This document shows, in pieces, positions 25,267 to 33,783 of a DNA stretch of 64,000 nucleotides. The stretch is from NCBI GenBank assembly GCA_015200345.1, contig CP054187.1, positions 3,766,470 to 3,830,469 on the forward strand, written 5' to 3'. The notes beneath the pieces were generated by a model. That model was not told where the DNA came from and did no database searches. It saw only the letters and a program-made list of their open reading frames with translations. The DNA is from Planctomycetia bacterium. GTDB lineage: Bacteria > Planctomycetota > Phycisphaerae > UBA1845 > UTPLA1. Both the position numbers and the translations under genes were made by a program. Every line of letters begins with the position of its first letter. Position 1 is the stretch's first letter.

Positions 25267-27095
25267 AGCAGACCATTGCATGGAATCTGATGCTCGTTTT
25301 AGCGATCGCAAGCCGAGGCGTCGTGCCCAGCGTTGCGGACGAACCGGTTCCCGCGACCCAGGCTGCGGCACGCGGAGCCTCCGGGACGATCACCTTGAAT
25401 ATTGACAAAGGCGAAATCGGCGACGCGCTGCGGCTCGTCGCGGAGCAGGGCGGGTTGAATCTGGTGGTCGGCCCCGAAGTCAAGGGGGAGGTGTCGGTCT
25501 ATCTGGCGAACGCGAAGCTGGAGACCGCATTGCGTGCGATCGCGGTCAACAACGGGTTTGCCTACAGCGTGGAAGAGGGCGTCATTACGGTATCGAAGCC
25601 GCCGGAGCGCCTGCCTGAATCGGCGTTGCCGCCGCCGCCGCTGGTCACGCGGGTGTTTACGCTTCGCTCAATGGACGCCGAGCGCGTGCGCGATGCGCTG
25701 GAGTACGCATTGACCAAGTACGGCAAGATGAAGGTGTTGAATGAGAACAGCAATCCGGGCTACGGATCGCAGCGGCTGACGAATCTGGCGGGAGATTTCC
25801 AGCAGCAACAGAATCAGGGCGGCGCCGGCGGGACCGCGCAGGGTGGGGCGTTCGGCGGCGCGGGCAACGGCGGCGTGCAAACGTCGTTAAGCGGCGCGCC
25901 GGGTCAGGGCATGATGGGCGCGGGTTATCCGCGGAACGCCGCCAAGCTCGTGGTGACGGACGTCGCGGAGAACGTGGATCGGATCGCCGAACTCGTTGCG
26001 GACCTGGATCGCCTGCCGCCGCAGGTGTTGATCGAGGCGCGCATCGTCGAGATGAGCGTGGTCCTCCAGCGGCAGCTCGGCATCGATTGGGACGTCAACG
26101 TACTGGCCAACGGGCCGATTCTGAATCATGAGTTGCCGCTCGATTGGCGCGCCGGGTTCGCCTCCGGTTCGCAGGTTCGTCGCAATGCCAGTGGTACGGC
26201 ACAGTCCACGGCAGGGCTGGCCCTGGGCAGCGTGGATTTCTCCCGCCTGACCGCGCTGCTTCGGATTCACCAGAGCGACAACGCCGTTCGTTTGCTCGCC
26301 AATCCGCGTCTGCTGGTTTACAACAACCACAGCGCCAGCATCCTCGTCGGCGAGCGCTACCCGATCCTCCAAGCCAACATCACCGACTTCGGGACGGTCA
26401 CCGAGGCTTTTGACACCTACATCCCCGTGGGGGTCCAGCTCGAAGTCACGCCGACCATCATGATGGACGGCAGCATCAGCATTCTCGTGCACCCCGCGAC
26501 CAGCTCGCTGGGCGACGACGTGGTCGGGACGACCGGCCTGCGCGTGGCTCGAATCCTGACGCGTGAAATTGATACGCGTGTCATCATGCAGGACGGCGAC
26601 ACGATCGTGCTGGGCGGCCTGATCAGCGATCGCAAGACGCGCAACGTTCAGAAGATTCCGGGGCTGGGTGATCTGCCGGTGCTGGATGTGTTCTTTCGGC
26701 AGGAGAACCCCGGCACCGACCGCGTGGACCTGCTTGTGTTCCTGACAGCCCGGGTGCAGGGTGCGACGGAGATCAACGAGCGCGACCAGCGCGTGTTTGA
26801 CCTGTATAAACCGCAATTCAAGCAGATTGACCGCATACAGGACGTGCCGGTGCACTTTGAGGTGCCGACGGAGTTCGAGATGCCGCGGCCGATGTTCGGT
26901 GATCCGACGAACGTGGCCGATGACGATGCGTTGAATCAGCCTGCACCGGAGACGGAAACGGAAGAATCGAGGGATCGGCCCGCGCCCACGAAGGACCACG
27001 GCGGGGAATCGAACGATATGGAGGCCGAAGCGGCCCAGTCTCTGCCCGAAACACCTCGCGTCGTGGCCAATCGGCCGATGAAGCTGGACGAATAG
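25263..27095 (+). CDS. Secretin (GspD/PilQ family)
   Basis: A 610-residue outer-membrane channel. After a signal peptide (NLMLVLAIASRGVVPSVA) there is a secretin-TonB/AMIN-like N domain (LRLVAEQGGLNLVVGPEVKG), an N1-like region with a Gly/Gln-rich loop of about 70 residues (QQQQNQGGAGGTAQGG), and the secretin core: DLDRLPPQVLIEARIVEMSV, VGVQLEVTPTIMMDGSISIL, and RVIMQDGDTIVLGGLISDRK. The core ends with VDLLVFLTARV. An acidic, Pro/Glu-rich tail of about 100 residues follows. It is probably aided in assembly by the TPR lipoprotein encoded next. The start ATG overlaps the PilP-like stop; an in-frame start at 25200 is rejected. Confidence 0.93.
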   Translation: MKQTIAWNLMLVLAIASRGVVPSVADEPVPATQAAARGASGTITLNIDKGEIGDALRLVAEQGGLNLVVGPEVKGEVSVYLANAKLETALRAIAVNNGFAYSVEEGVITVSKPPERLPESALPPPPLVTRVFTLRSMDAERVRDALEYALTKYGKMKVLNENSNPGYGSQRLTNLAGDFQQQQNQGGAGGTAQGGAFGGAGNGGVQTSLSGAPGQGMMGAGYPRNAAKLVVTDVAENVDRIAELVADLDRLPPQVLIEARIVEMSVVLQRQLGIDWDVNVLANGPILNHELPLDWRAGFASGSQVRRNASGTAQSTAGLALGSVDFSRLTALLRIHQSDNAVRLLANPRLLVYNNHSASILVGERYPILQANITDFGTVTEAFDTYIPVGVQLEVTPTIMMDGSISILVHPATSSLGDDVVGTTGLRVARILTREIDTRVIMQDGDTIVLGGLISDRKTRNVQKIPGLGDLPVLDVFFRQENPGTDRVDLLVFLTARVQGATEINERDQRVFDLYKPQFKQIDRIQDVPVHFEVPTEFEMPRPMFGDPTNVADDDALNQPAPETETEESRDRPAPTKDHGGESNDMEAEAAQSLPETPRVVANRPMKLDE

Positions 27096-27121
27096 CTCGC
27101 TCAAAACGAGGAGGCCAGGTG

Positions 27122-27655
27122 ATGCAGGCATTGAAGCGCGGGTTGTTGGCAATGTGCACCTTTGCGGTGCTCTGGAGCAGCGGCTGTGCCCGGCATGCGC
27201 AAAGTGAACCGAAAGCGGCGCGGATGGCGGAAGTCGTTCATGAGGATGAAACCCTGCTGACGCCGGCGCAGCGCGACCAGCGCTATCGGGAGGCATTTGA
27301 TCAGGGAGTCGCGCTGGTGCGTCGCGCGCAATACGGCCCGGCGCTGGCGGCGTTTGAAGAGGCGCTTCGGCTCAAGCCCGATTCCGTCGATGCGCAATTC
27401 AATCTCGCGGCGTGTTACGAAGCCGCGGGGGATCCGCTTCGTGCGATTCATTTGTACAAGGCGTTGATCGCGCAGACACCGAACGACCCGGATTGTTACA
27501 CGAATCTCGGCACGAGCTACATCAAGATGTTCCATCGCGAAAAGACGCCGTCGTGGCGCGACATGGCGATCGAATCCTGGCGTCGCTCCCTGGCGATCAA
27601 TCCTCATCAGCCGCACGTCAAGCGGTTCATCGCGACAGCGTCGAAAGGAAGTTGA
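27122..27655 (+). CDS. TPR lipoprotein, probable secretin pilotin (PilF-like)
   Basis: A 177-residue protein with a signal ending in LWSSGC, a lipobox, followed by tetratricopeptide repeats: YGPALAAFEEALRLKPDSVD, AQFNLAACYEAAGDPLRAIH, and CYTNLGTSYIKMF, ending with ESWRRSLAINPHQPHVKRFI. PilF/PilW pilotins of type IV pili are TPR lipoproteins that bring the secretin to the outer membrane. Its place 26 bases after the secretin gene supports this. The GTG at 27119 and ATG at 27122 are adjacent starts; the ATG is preferred. Confidence 0.75.
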   Translation: MQALKRGLLAMCTFAVLWSSGCARHAQSEPKAARMAEVVHEDETLLTPAQRDQRYREAFDQGVALVRRAQYGPALAAFEEALRLKPDSVDAQFNLAACYEAAGDPLRAIHLYKALIAQTPNDPDCYTNLGTSYIKMFHREKTPSWRDMAIESWRRSLAINPHQPHVKRFIATASKGS

Positions 27656-27658
27656 CGC

Positions 27659-28615
27659 ATGCCCTCGCCGGCGCAAATCCTCGCCGCGATCCGCGCGCAG
27701 CCGAAGATTCCCGCGCCGTCGCAGGCCGTGTCGAAGGTTCTGGCGCTGACGAGCGACCCCGAATGCGCGATTCCCAAGCTGGCTGACGTGATCGGGAAGG
27801 ATCCCGGGCTGACGGTGCAGCTTCTTCGTCAAGCCAACAGCGCGCTGTACGGTTGCGCCAACCCGACCAGTTCGGTGAATCAGGCGTGCGTGCGATTGGG
27901 TATCAAGCGCGTGCGATCGGCCGTCGTCAACCAGCACATCGTCAACGGGTTGAGCAAGGTTTTCCCAAAGGCGTTTGATCCATCGCGTTTCTGGCAATCG
28001 GCGCTGGCGATCAGCGTCGCTGCCCAAGAGTTGGCCAAGCGCGTCGATCCGCCGGCCGCCGAGGACGCCGGCACGGCGGGACTGCTGTGCGATCTGGGAA
28101 TCGGCCTGCTGGCATCGGCGATTCCCGAAGAATACAAGCCGGTTCTGGCGGAATTGCCACGCGTGGGTCTGGGCGGTTTGCATCGACTCGAGACGCCGTT
28201 GATCGGCCTGACGCACGCGGAAACGGCTGCGGCGGTGTTAACGGATTGGAAACTGGATGCGCCGATCATCGAGGCGGTAAGGAAGCACCACTTTGATTTG
28301 GCCACGCAGGCCGCCGCAGAGTCCTGCAAAGAAGCGCCGTCGGTGTTGGCACGCATCGTGCGGTCGGCGGTGATTCTCTCCGAGATCGCGCTGGACGGCT
28401 CCGAGATGGAGCGAATCGACAATTTGTTTCGCCACGTCGAAACGCTCGCGCCGCAGGCCGATGCGCTCGTGGGCGAGTTGCTTGATTCGCTCGTCGCGAC
28501 GATTCAGGCGACCGCGCAGTCCCTTAGCGTCGAACTGGGCGATCTCAACGACATGGAAGCCAATTTGGCGCGGCTTGTCAGCGATGCGCTGGCGTCGGAA
28601 GAAGCGCAGGCGTAA
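27659..28615 (+). CDS. HDOD-domain signalling protein
   Basis: A 318-residue protein with an HDOD domain, an HD-like fold without hydrolase residues that serves in signalling. Typical elements are LADVIGKDPGLTVQLLRQAN, SALYGCANPTSSVNQACVRL, GIKRVRSAVVNQ, FWQSALAISVAAQELAKRV, GLLCDLGIGLLASAIPEEY and THAETAAAVLTDWKLDAPII. There is no GGDEF, EAL or receiver domain in the same chain. It starts 3 bases after the pilotin gene and closes the secretion operon, which begins with a PilZ-like protein. Regulation of the machine is likely, the mechanism unknown. Confidence 0.85.
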   Translation: MPSPAQILAAIRAQPKIPAPSQAVSKVLALTSDPECAIPKLADVIGKDPGLTVQLLRQANSALYGCANPTSSVNQACVRLGIKRVRSAVVNQHIVNGLSKVFPKAFDPSRFWQSALAISVAAQELAKRVDPPAAEDAGTAGLLCDLGIGLLASAIPEEYKPVLAELPRVGLGGLHRLETPLIGLTHAETAAAVLTDWKLDAPIIEAVRKHHFDLATQAAAESCKEAPSVLARIVRSAVILSEIALDGSEMERIDNLFRHVETLAPQADALVGELLDSLVATIQATAQSLSVELGDLNDMEANLARLVSDALASEEAQA

Positions 28616-28630
28616 GGCGGGCGTGCGGTA

Positions 28631-29092
28631 TCAGCCCGGGACGCGCACTTCGGCCGGTCGCGGCGTCGGAGCTGGGGCCGGTCGCGGCGTCGGGCGCTGC
28701 ATGTCGGGCGCGGGAGCCGACTCCTGCGCCATGGGGCGCCGCATGGGGGAATCGGCTGCGGCCTGACCCACGACAACGTTGCCGATGAAAATGGCGCCGT
28801 CGGCGATTTCAAGGCGATTCGCACGAAGGTCGCCTTCGACCTTGGCGGTCGCGAGGAGGTGCAGCTTTTCCGAGACGACGAAGTTGCCCTTGCACTCGCC
28901 CTCGAGGCGAACGTTCGCCGCTTCAATGTTCGCGGTGACGCGCGAACCCTCGGCGACGTGCAGCGTGCCCTTGGACTTGATGTGCCCGTCGAAGCCGCCT
29001 TCGATTCGGACGCCTTTCTCAAAACTTAACTCGCCCTTGAAGCGGGCGTCCGGACCGATCACCGTGGGAAAATCACCGCTCATATCCGCCAT
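28631..29092 (-). CDS. Bactofilin (polymer-forming cytoskeletal protein)
   Basis: A 153-residue protein with the bactofilin (DUF583) beta-helix core: FKGELSFEKGVRIEGGFDGH, KGTLHVAEGSRVTANIEAAN, VRLEGECKGNFVVSEKLHLL and AKVEGDLRANRLEIADGAIF. The C-terminus is Pro/Ala/Arg-rich (TPRPAPAPTPRPAE). Bactofilins polymerise without nucleotides and shape cells or place polysaccharide and pilus machines. The start ATG follows GGAGG with 8-base spacing on the minus strand. Convergent with the HDOD gene, 15 bases apart. Confidence 0.92.
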   Translation of the reverse strand: MADMSGDFPTVIGPDARFKGELSFEKGVRIEGGFDGHIKSKGTLHVAEGSRVTANIEAANVRLEGECKGNFVVSEKLHLLATAKVEGDLRANRLEIADGAIFIGNVVVGQAAADSPMRRPMAQESAPAPDMQRPTPRPAPAPTPRPAEVRVPG

Positions 29093-29278
29093 CGTCTTAT
29101 CCTCCAGCGCCGCGCGGTGGCCGCGCGAGCAATGCGCAATACGTGCGCAGACCTAAGCTTACGCATCCGATGCAGCTTGTTCCATCCGTGGAAGGCCCGC
29201 CAGTATATCGTCTGCATCGGGGAATACAATGGCGGGTCGGGCCGCGTGCAGTGGGTCACCTAGTTCCTTCCGAAACCG

Positions 29279-29743
29279 TTAGTCCTTCTGGTAACGGCCT
29301 TCCATGAATGGTCGCCAGTTCTGGCCATCGGGTGAAATGCCCAGACGGAAACCGTAGTGACCCGGTTCGCGCAGGTCAAACACGGCGCGCGACAGCCCGG
29401 CGGTTGTCATGCAGGTCAGCGTCAGAACATCGCCCTCGAAGCCTCCCTGATACACATGCGGCCCTGCCACGCCCATGTTGTCCCACCAGTGCATCGTATA
29501 GAGGTTGCTGGCGGGGTTGTAGGCAAAGACGCCGTGTCCGGTGAAGCTCGCAGCGCCGTTGCGTTCCTGGCGATAGTCCTGAATCACGACGAAATCGCTT
29601 AACGCGAGGCGATTCTCGACGAATCCTGTCGCGGGCCCGCCAGTCGGGTCCCACGGGGAGGGATGGACACGTTCCTCGCCTTTCCATCGGCCCGCAAGCC
29701 TTGCCAGTTTTCGATGACCTTCGGCGGGCTGGGGCATGTTCAT
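29279..29743 (-). CDS. DUF1579 family protein
   Basis: A 154-residue protein matching the DUF1579 pattern: HRKLARLAGRWKGEERVHPS near the N-terminus, FVENRLALSDFVVIQDYRQE, GHGVFAYNPASNLYTMHWWD and a closing strand GYRFRLGIS-like region (HYGFRLGISPDGQNWRPFME). The fold is a lipocalin-like beta barrel in related proteins; no biochemical role is established. No signal peptide is seen, so it is probably cytoplasmic. It lies 45 bases downstream of the NYN-cold-shock gene on the same strand and may share its transcript. Confidence 0.8.
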   Translation of the reverse strand: MNMPQPAEGHRKLARLAGRWKGEERVHPSPWDPTGGPATGFVENRLALSDFVVIQDYRQERNGAASFTGHGVFAYNPASNLYTMHWWDNMGVAGPHVYQGGFEGDVLTLTCMTTAGLSRAVFDLREPGHYGFRLGISPDGQNWRPFMEGRYQKD

Positions 29744-29788
29744 GAGGGACCTCCCGGGAACAACGCAGCGCGTGAACGGTGCCGGCGA

Positions 29789-30688
29789 TCAGACCAGCGA
29801 AACACGCTTGGCGCACGGTCCTTTGTGGTTCTGACCGAGGACGTAATTGACTTCGTCGCCGATCCGCAACTCGTTGAAATCGCAGTTTTCGACATCAGTA
29901 TAAAAGAAGAACAGGTTGGCGGCCGCGCCGCCTGCCGGCGTGATGAAGCCGTAACCGTCGAGCAGATTCTGGATCGTGCCGCTTTGCGGCTCGGCGGAAA
30001 TCGGCATGGACGCGCCGTTCGTCAGGTCGGCGGGAGGTCTCGGCTCGCGACGCGAAACGAACAGTCCGCTGACGATGGGGTCGTCCGTGCGCCCTTGATC
30101 GTTGATGATTTCATGCATCATGACCGGATAAGTGGATTCCTCGAGCAGAGCCTGGGCGGTGCGGGTCTCGCGCTCCATCCCGTTGTGATCGACGTAAGCG
30201 AAGTCCCATGCCAGCACCATGACGCGAGCGCCCAGGGTATTGATCTTCCGGACCAGCGGGAGGTAATCGCCGTCGCAGGCGATGAGAACAATCACGTCAA
30301 AATGCTTGTGGATGGACTGCTCAAAGGCCTCCAGCGCGAACCAAACCTGCATGTCTTTCGCGCCGTCGCGCGTGCTGGGCAGGTAGTGCGTCGTGACGCC
30401 CTCGCGCATCAGCACCTCGTCGAAGGTGCGTTCCTTGCGGAGCAGATCGCGCTCCTCGGCATCCGACGCACGGAGCCGCGTGCGGAAATAGTGGGCGTCC
30501 ACGATCTGACAATAGCGGATGTCTACGTCCTCCCCTCGAGATACCTCGTCGCGAATGAAAGCATGCAAACCCGAAATGCTGATTCGGGCCTTACGCTCGT
30601 GGTGGTAGTTGTAGTAGTTGCTGACGTGGAAGAAAAAATCCCCGTCATAGAAAACGCCAATGCGAATCAAACCGCTGCTCGTGGTCAT
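29789..30688 (-). CDS. NYN-domain (LabA/DUF88) nuclease-like protein fused to a cold-shock domain
   Basis: A 299-residue two-domain protein. Residues about 8-190 are a NYN/PIN-like domain: GVFYDGDFFFHVSNYYN carries the first acidic pair, and VIVLIACDGDYLPLVRKINT the second acidic cluster; these Asp residues bind metal in related RNases. Residues about 235-299 form a cold-shock-type RNA-binding domain (SGTIQNLLDGYGFITPAGG, then IGDEVNYVLGQNHKGPCAKR). The join suggests an RNA-processing or decay factor with its own RNA-binding module. It is divergent from the dockerin-protein gene, and the shared region contains two TTCATGAA palindromes. Confidence 0.87.
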   Translation of the reverse strand: MTTSSGLIRIGVFYDGDFFFHVSNYYNYHHERKARISISGLHAFIRDEVSRGEDVDIRYCQIVDAHYFRTRLRASDAEERDLLRKERTFDEVLMREGVTTHYLPSTRDGAKDMQVWFALEAFEQSIHKHFDVIVLIACDGDYLPLVRKINTLGARVMVLAWDFAYVDHNGMERETRTAQALLEESTYPVMMHEIINDQGRTDDPIVSGLFVSRREPRPPADLTNGASMPISAEPQSGTIQNLLDGYGFITPAGGAAANLFFFYTDVENCDFNELRIGDEVNYVLGQNHKGPCAKRVSLV

Positions 30689-30705
30689 GATGTGTGACTC
30701 CGTTA

Positions 30706-30738
30706 TTCATGAAATCGCCAATTCGATTCGTTCATGAA
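30706..30738. promoter_or_regulatory. Paired TTCATGAA palindromes upstream of the NYN gene
   Basis: Two identical 8-base palindromes, TTCATGAA at 30706-30713 and 30731-30738, are 25 bases apart centre to centre. They lie 18-50 bases upstream of the NYN gene start, which is a plausible operator position. The regulator is unknown; chance occurrence is possible. Confidence 0.35.
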
Positions 30739-30855
30739 ACCTATGCAAGGCCATGTGCCGCAAGCCATTGCGGCGTGCGGTGCCTATATCTTGGGTCGCG
30801 GGGACGCCGCTTGTCAAACCGCTCAAAATAGGCCGTTGAGCCGTGTACGAGCCGT

Positions 30856-30861
30856 TATAAT
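30856..30861 (+). promoter_or_regulatory. Candidate -10 box for the dockerin-protein gene
   Basis: A perfect TATAAT, 54 bases before the ATG at 30916. The -35 is poor: TTGAGC at 30836-30841 leaves only a 14-base spacer. The predicted transcript would carry the strong GGAGGAAAG ribosome-binding site near 30899-30907. Confidence 0.4.
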
Positions 30862-30915
30862 GGTCGCAGATGGCCCGATTGGGGATGGGTCAGCAAGGCG
30901 GAGGAAAGAGTACCA

Positions 30916-31764
30916 ATGAATCCGAATCGACTGATGGTTGTGGCGATCGGTCTGGGGCTGCCGCTGGCGGCGTTCGCGACGCCGGTGCAGTTCACTGTGA
31001 ATCCCGGATTGAGCAACGTCAACGTGCAGTTGTGCATACAGGGAAGCTGCGATTCCGATCCGTCGAGCGTGTCGGGCTTCATGTCGGCGAAGACGCTGCC
31101 GGTGCCCGCACCCGCGGCCGTGACCTTGTATGACTTCCATTTTATTTTGAACGACCAGATCGACCTGTTCATCAGCTTCGGCATCTTTGGGAGCTTCACG
31201 GGAACCGGGCAGAATATCAATCTCCTGTATGCCACCCCGGGCGTGCCGCAGCCGCCGGCACCGGTGCTCGGCAATGCGTTCACGATTCCCGGTGTGCCAA
31301 CGAATCAGACTGGTACGTTCACGTACAACGCGACGGGTATCATCTGCACGCTGCTTCAGGGACAGGTGCCGCCGATCCCCTGCAACGACGTGGTAAACCT
31401 CGCTGATCAGGGGACGCAGAACGGCGACTTGAGCGGCACGCTCGCGGTCGTCGGCCGCACGGTCACGCTGACGAGCAATCCGAATGTGTCGGTCCCGCTG
31501 GACCCGGCGAATCCGAGCCTGGGCAGCCTGACCGTGACCGGGACAATCGTGGCATCGGCGACGATTCCGCTGCGCGGGGATGTCAACTTGAGCGGCGGCG
31601 TGAACGGGCTGGACGTGCAGGAGTTCACGCGCGTGATGCTCAACCCCGGCGGCTTCGACTGGCAGAAGCGCTTCGCGACGGACATGAACGACGACGACGC
31701 GTTTGATGCGACGGATGTCGCGATGTTCGTGGATTGCCTGGTGAATGCAAACTGCCCGGATTAA
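30916..31764 (+). CDS. Secreted protein with C-terminal dockerin-like repeats
   Basis: A 282-residue protein with a Sec signal (LMVVAIGLGLPLAAFATPV), a beta-rich body of about 200 residues without recognised family, and a C-terminal pair of EF-hand-like dockerin repeats: GDVNLSGGVNGLDVQEF (Asp/Asn at 1, 3, 9 and 12) and TDMNDDDAFDATDVAMF. Planctomycetes encode many such extracellular proteins without an obvious cohesin scaffold. Strong GGAGGAAAG ribosome-binding site and a perfect TATAAT upstream suggest good expression. There are four Cys residues in the body. Monocistronic; the palindromic repeat follows 129 bases later. Confidence 0.78.
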   Translation: MNPNRLMVVAIGLGLPLAAFATPVQFTVNPGLSNVNVQLCIQGSCDSDPSSVSGFMSAKTLPVPAPAAVTLYDFHFILNDQIDLFISFGIFGSFTGTGQNINLLYATPGVPQPPAPVLGNAFTIPGVPTNQTGTFTYNATGIICTLLQGQVPPIPCNDVVNLADQGTQNGDLSGTLAVVGRTVTLTSNPNVSVPLDPANPSLGSLTVTGTIVASATIPLRGDVNLSGGVNGLDVQEFTRVMLNPGGFDWQKRFATDMNDDDAFDATDVAMFVDCLVNANCPD

Positions 31765-32098
31765 TGCGGCTTCCGAAACAGTCGCCGACTCGAGATGGGC
31801 CGCGACCGTGAGGTTGAAAACTCGCCGTGGCGAGGAGCGGGTTCTTCTTCGCTGAAGGGCGAGACTCGGATGCGCTGTTTCCTTTGCCAAGGTCTAGAAC
31901 CGGTTTCAAAACTCCTCTCCCCCTTGGGGGGAGAGGTTGGGTGAGGGGGAAAAGTGGTTCAAACGAATTGATTCACCCTCACCCCAACCCTCTCCCTGGA
32001 AGGGAGAGGGAGTTTTGAAACAGCTTGTAGGGAAAGAGCTGCGCCCCTTTGAGTTGCCCGCCCCCTTTGATTTGATCCTATGATCCGTTCCAAATGAC
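31765..32098. other. Intergenic stretch holding the second palindromic repeat
   Basis: A 334-base stretch without a credible gene, between the dockerin-protein gene and the DUF2325 gene (which is read towards it). It contains the repeat at 31894-32032. No clear intrinsic terminator with a T run was found, although the repeat hairpins could stop or stabilise transcripts from both sides. Confidence 0.7.
31894..32032. repeat. Palindromic repeat element, copy 2 (three-stem)
   Basis: A 139-base element nearly identical to 18260-18397. Ends TTTCAAAACTCCTCTCC and GGGAGAGGGAGTTTTGAAA are inverted repeats. Internal hairpins are CTCTCCCCCTTGGGGGGAG with its closing AG, and CTCTCCCTGGAAGGGAGAG; GGTTGGGTGAGGG pairs with CCCTCACCCCAACC across the middle. 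This copy is more symmetrical than copy 1, with an exact TTTTGAAA end. Confidence 0.87.
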
Positions 32099-33703
32099 TC
32101 ATGCTTCTCGTAGCCGGTCGCTGCACTGGGCAAGTATCTGTTCGGCGACTTGGTTCGGATGGTAACCGGCAGGCAGGCGGACAAGCGGCTTCCCGAATTT
32201 GTCGCACGAGGTCTTCACTTCCGCGTAGCTGTGCCGCGACCAGCGGATTGCCAGCAACACGACGGCCACATCAGAACGCGAAACTTCAGGGTCGAAATCG
32301 ATGCGCGGGTTGTGCTCACGCGTCTTCATCCACACAAGCTCGCGAAGTCTGAACGCCGATTCAAGCGACCTCTTTGCGTGGGGGCGCACTTCACCACCGA
32401 TCATCAGGATGGACTTTCCGGTAAGAAGCTCGGCGACCACTTCGACACTCGGGGTTGGCTGCTCTTTCGTTCCCGGCTCTATCGAGGTCGGGCGAGACGC
32501 AAGGTATCGGTCAATTTCGACCAGCACCCGCTGCATCCCAGGTCTTTCGACTACCCCATCCGGCATCGAGTCGACGAAAGGCAGAAGGAGGTCACGCAAC
32601 TCCACGCTGCTCGGCGGAACCGCTTCCTCGATAAGCGATTCGACCGTGCGTGATATCGTCTGCCAGTCACGATCGTGATCCGCTGCGGGTTTCTGGGTAA
32701 TCTGCTTGAGGTGATAACGGATCTTGTTGAAGTGACTTCGCCGCGCTTTGTCCCGCTCGCGCCGCTGGTTGACCTCGGTATCGAGAGCTTGTATCCGTTC
32801 TCGAAGCTCGTCGATTTTTGATGGTTCTGCCGGGTCATCGAGCCGCATGTGCCGCTGTATCAGGATCTGCGCTTCCCGGCACTTCTGTCGCAGCCATTGA
32901 AAAAGGTAATTCTGGTCTCCGTCCGTGACATCACCAAAGCTCATAAGCATCACTCGAAGCATGGACTGAGCCTCGGCGGCAAGGTCCAGGGCGCGTTCGA
33001 GGTACCCGGTACTGTCCGTAGCGCCTTCCGACACGGTCCGAAGCAGAACTGCCGCGTCACTGCAGACGTCGAAGCAGTCCGCGACGTCGTCGTAGCGCGA
33101 GAGCTGTTCGGGTATCGGGGCGTTGGGATTGCACATCCACAGGTAGCAATCTTGCACGTTTCGCGCACGGTCGATGATCTCGGCATCGAGCGGCTGTATC
33201 TCGGTCCTGAAGTCCGCCCCATCTTCCAGAAGCCGCTGCCTCTTGAGCTGCCAGCGACATGCTTCAGCTTTGATTCGACAGCGCGCTTCGATCAGTGCAA
33301 GATTTTCCGGGCTTGCAACGAAAGCGAGCCGAGTTCCATACTGCTCGTTAGCTGGTGCTGCGGATGGTGGTTGTGCAAAGGTCAGGCTCGCGAGGTCTAC
33401 TGGGCTTGGCTTCGGTTCAAGTACATCCCCGCGATTCGCCCGGCGCTGTGTGGCGGTGTCCGCAATCGGTGCGCTGGTAATGAGTTCCGCTGTTGCGCAA
33501 GCAACATCCTCTGGGCGAAGTTCCATCTCGTCGGGCGGCGAAGACCTGGCAGTTGCGGCCATCCGAAGGAACGCCTTCCCCAGTTGTTCGATCAGGTCAG
33601 TCAGTCGCTGATCCGTTTGCGCCAGGATGCTTAGGTGGCGCACGATCGCTCCGATGGCCTCCGATAGACGGCTATCCTTCGAGCTGTTTTCTGAATGGTC
33701 CAT
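32099..33703 (-). CDS. DUF2325 domain protein with long helical N-terminal region
   Basis: About 534 residues. The last 95 residues match DUF2325, a Rossmann-like domain: KSILMIGGEVRPHAKRS, SRSDVAVVLLAIRWSRHSYA and VKTSCDKFGKPLVRLPAGYH. The rest is mostly charged helix, with a possible coiled coil at about 310-345 (KIDELRERIQALDTEVNQRR). The function of DUF2325 is not established. The start is the ATG at 33703 (MDHSENSS); the frame is open back to 33901 but the extra 66 residues are Arg/Pro-rich and have no ribosome-binding site. It contains more AT-rich codons than the neighbouring secretion genes, a hint of acquisition. The HEPN-like gene lies upstream on the same strand. Confidence 0.72.
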   Translation of the reverse strand: MDHSENSSKDSRLSEAIGAIVRHLSILAQTDQRLTDLIEQLGKAFLRMAATARSSPPDEMELRPEDVACATAELITSAPIADTATQRRANRGDVLEPKPSPVDLASLTFAQPPSAAPANEQYGTRLAFVASPENLALIEARCRIKAEACRWQLKRQRLLEDGADFRTEIQPLDAEIIDRARNVQDCYLWMCNPNAPIPEQLSRYDDVADCFDVCSDAAVLLRTVSEGATDSTGYLERALDLAAEAQSMLRVMLMSFGDVTDGDQNYLFQWLRQKCREAQILIQRHMRLDDPAEPSKIDELRERIQALDTEVNQRRERDKARRSHFNKIRYHLKQITQKPAADHDRDWQTISRTVESLIEEAVPPSSVELRDLLLPFVDSMPDGVVERPGMQRVLVEIDRYLASRPTSIEPGTKEQPTPSVEVVAELLTGKSILMIGGEVRPHAKRSLESAFRLRELVWMKTREHNPRIDFDPEVSRSDVAVVLLAIRWSRHSYAEVKTSCDKFGKPLVRLPAGYHPNQVAEQILAQCSDRLREA

Positions 33704-33783
33704 GTGTGATTCCCGCTGTCGCATTGGCTTTAAATCAGTCGGGTAGGGTGTGTCTGGCCACCTCGACCCACCGATGCTTCTCA

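Noticed and set aside
32849-33634. Plus-strand open frame of 261 codons opposite the DUF2325 gene
   Set aside because: The minus strand has a recognisable DUF2325 end and charged helices; the plus frame has no domain and no ribosome-binding site.
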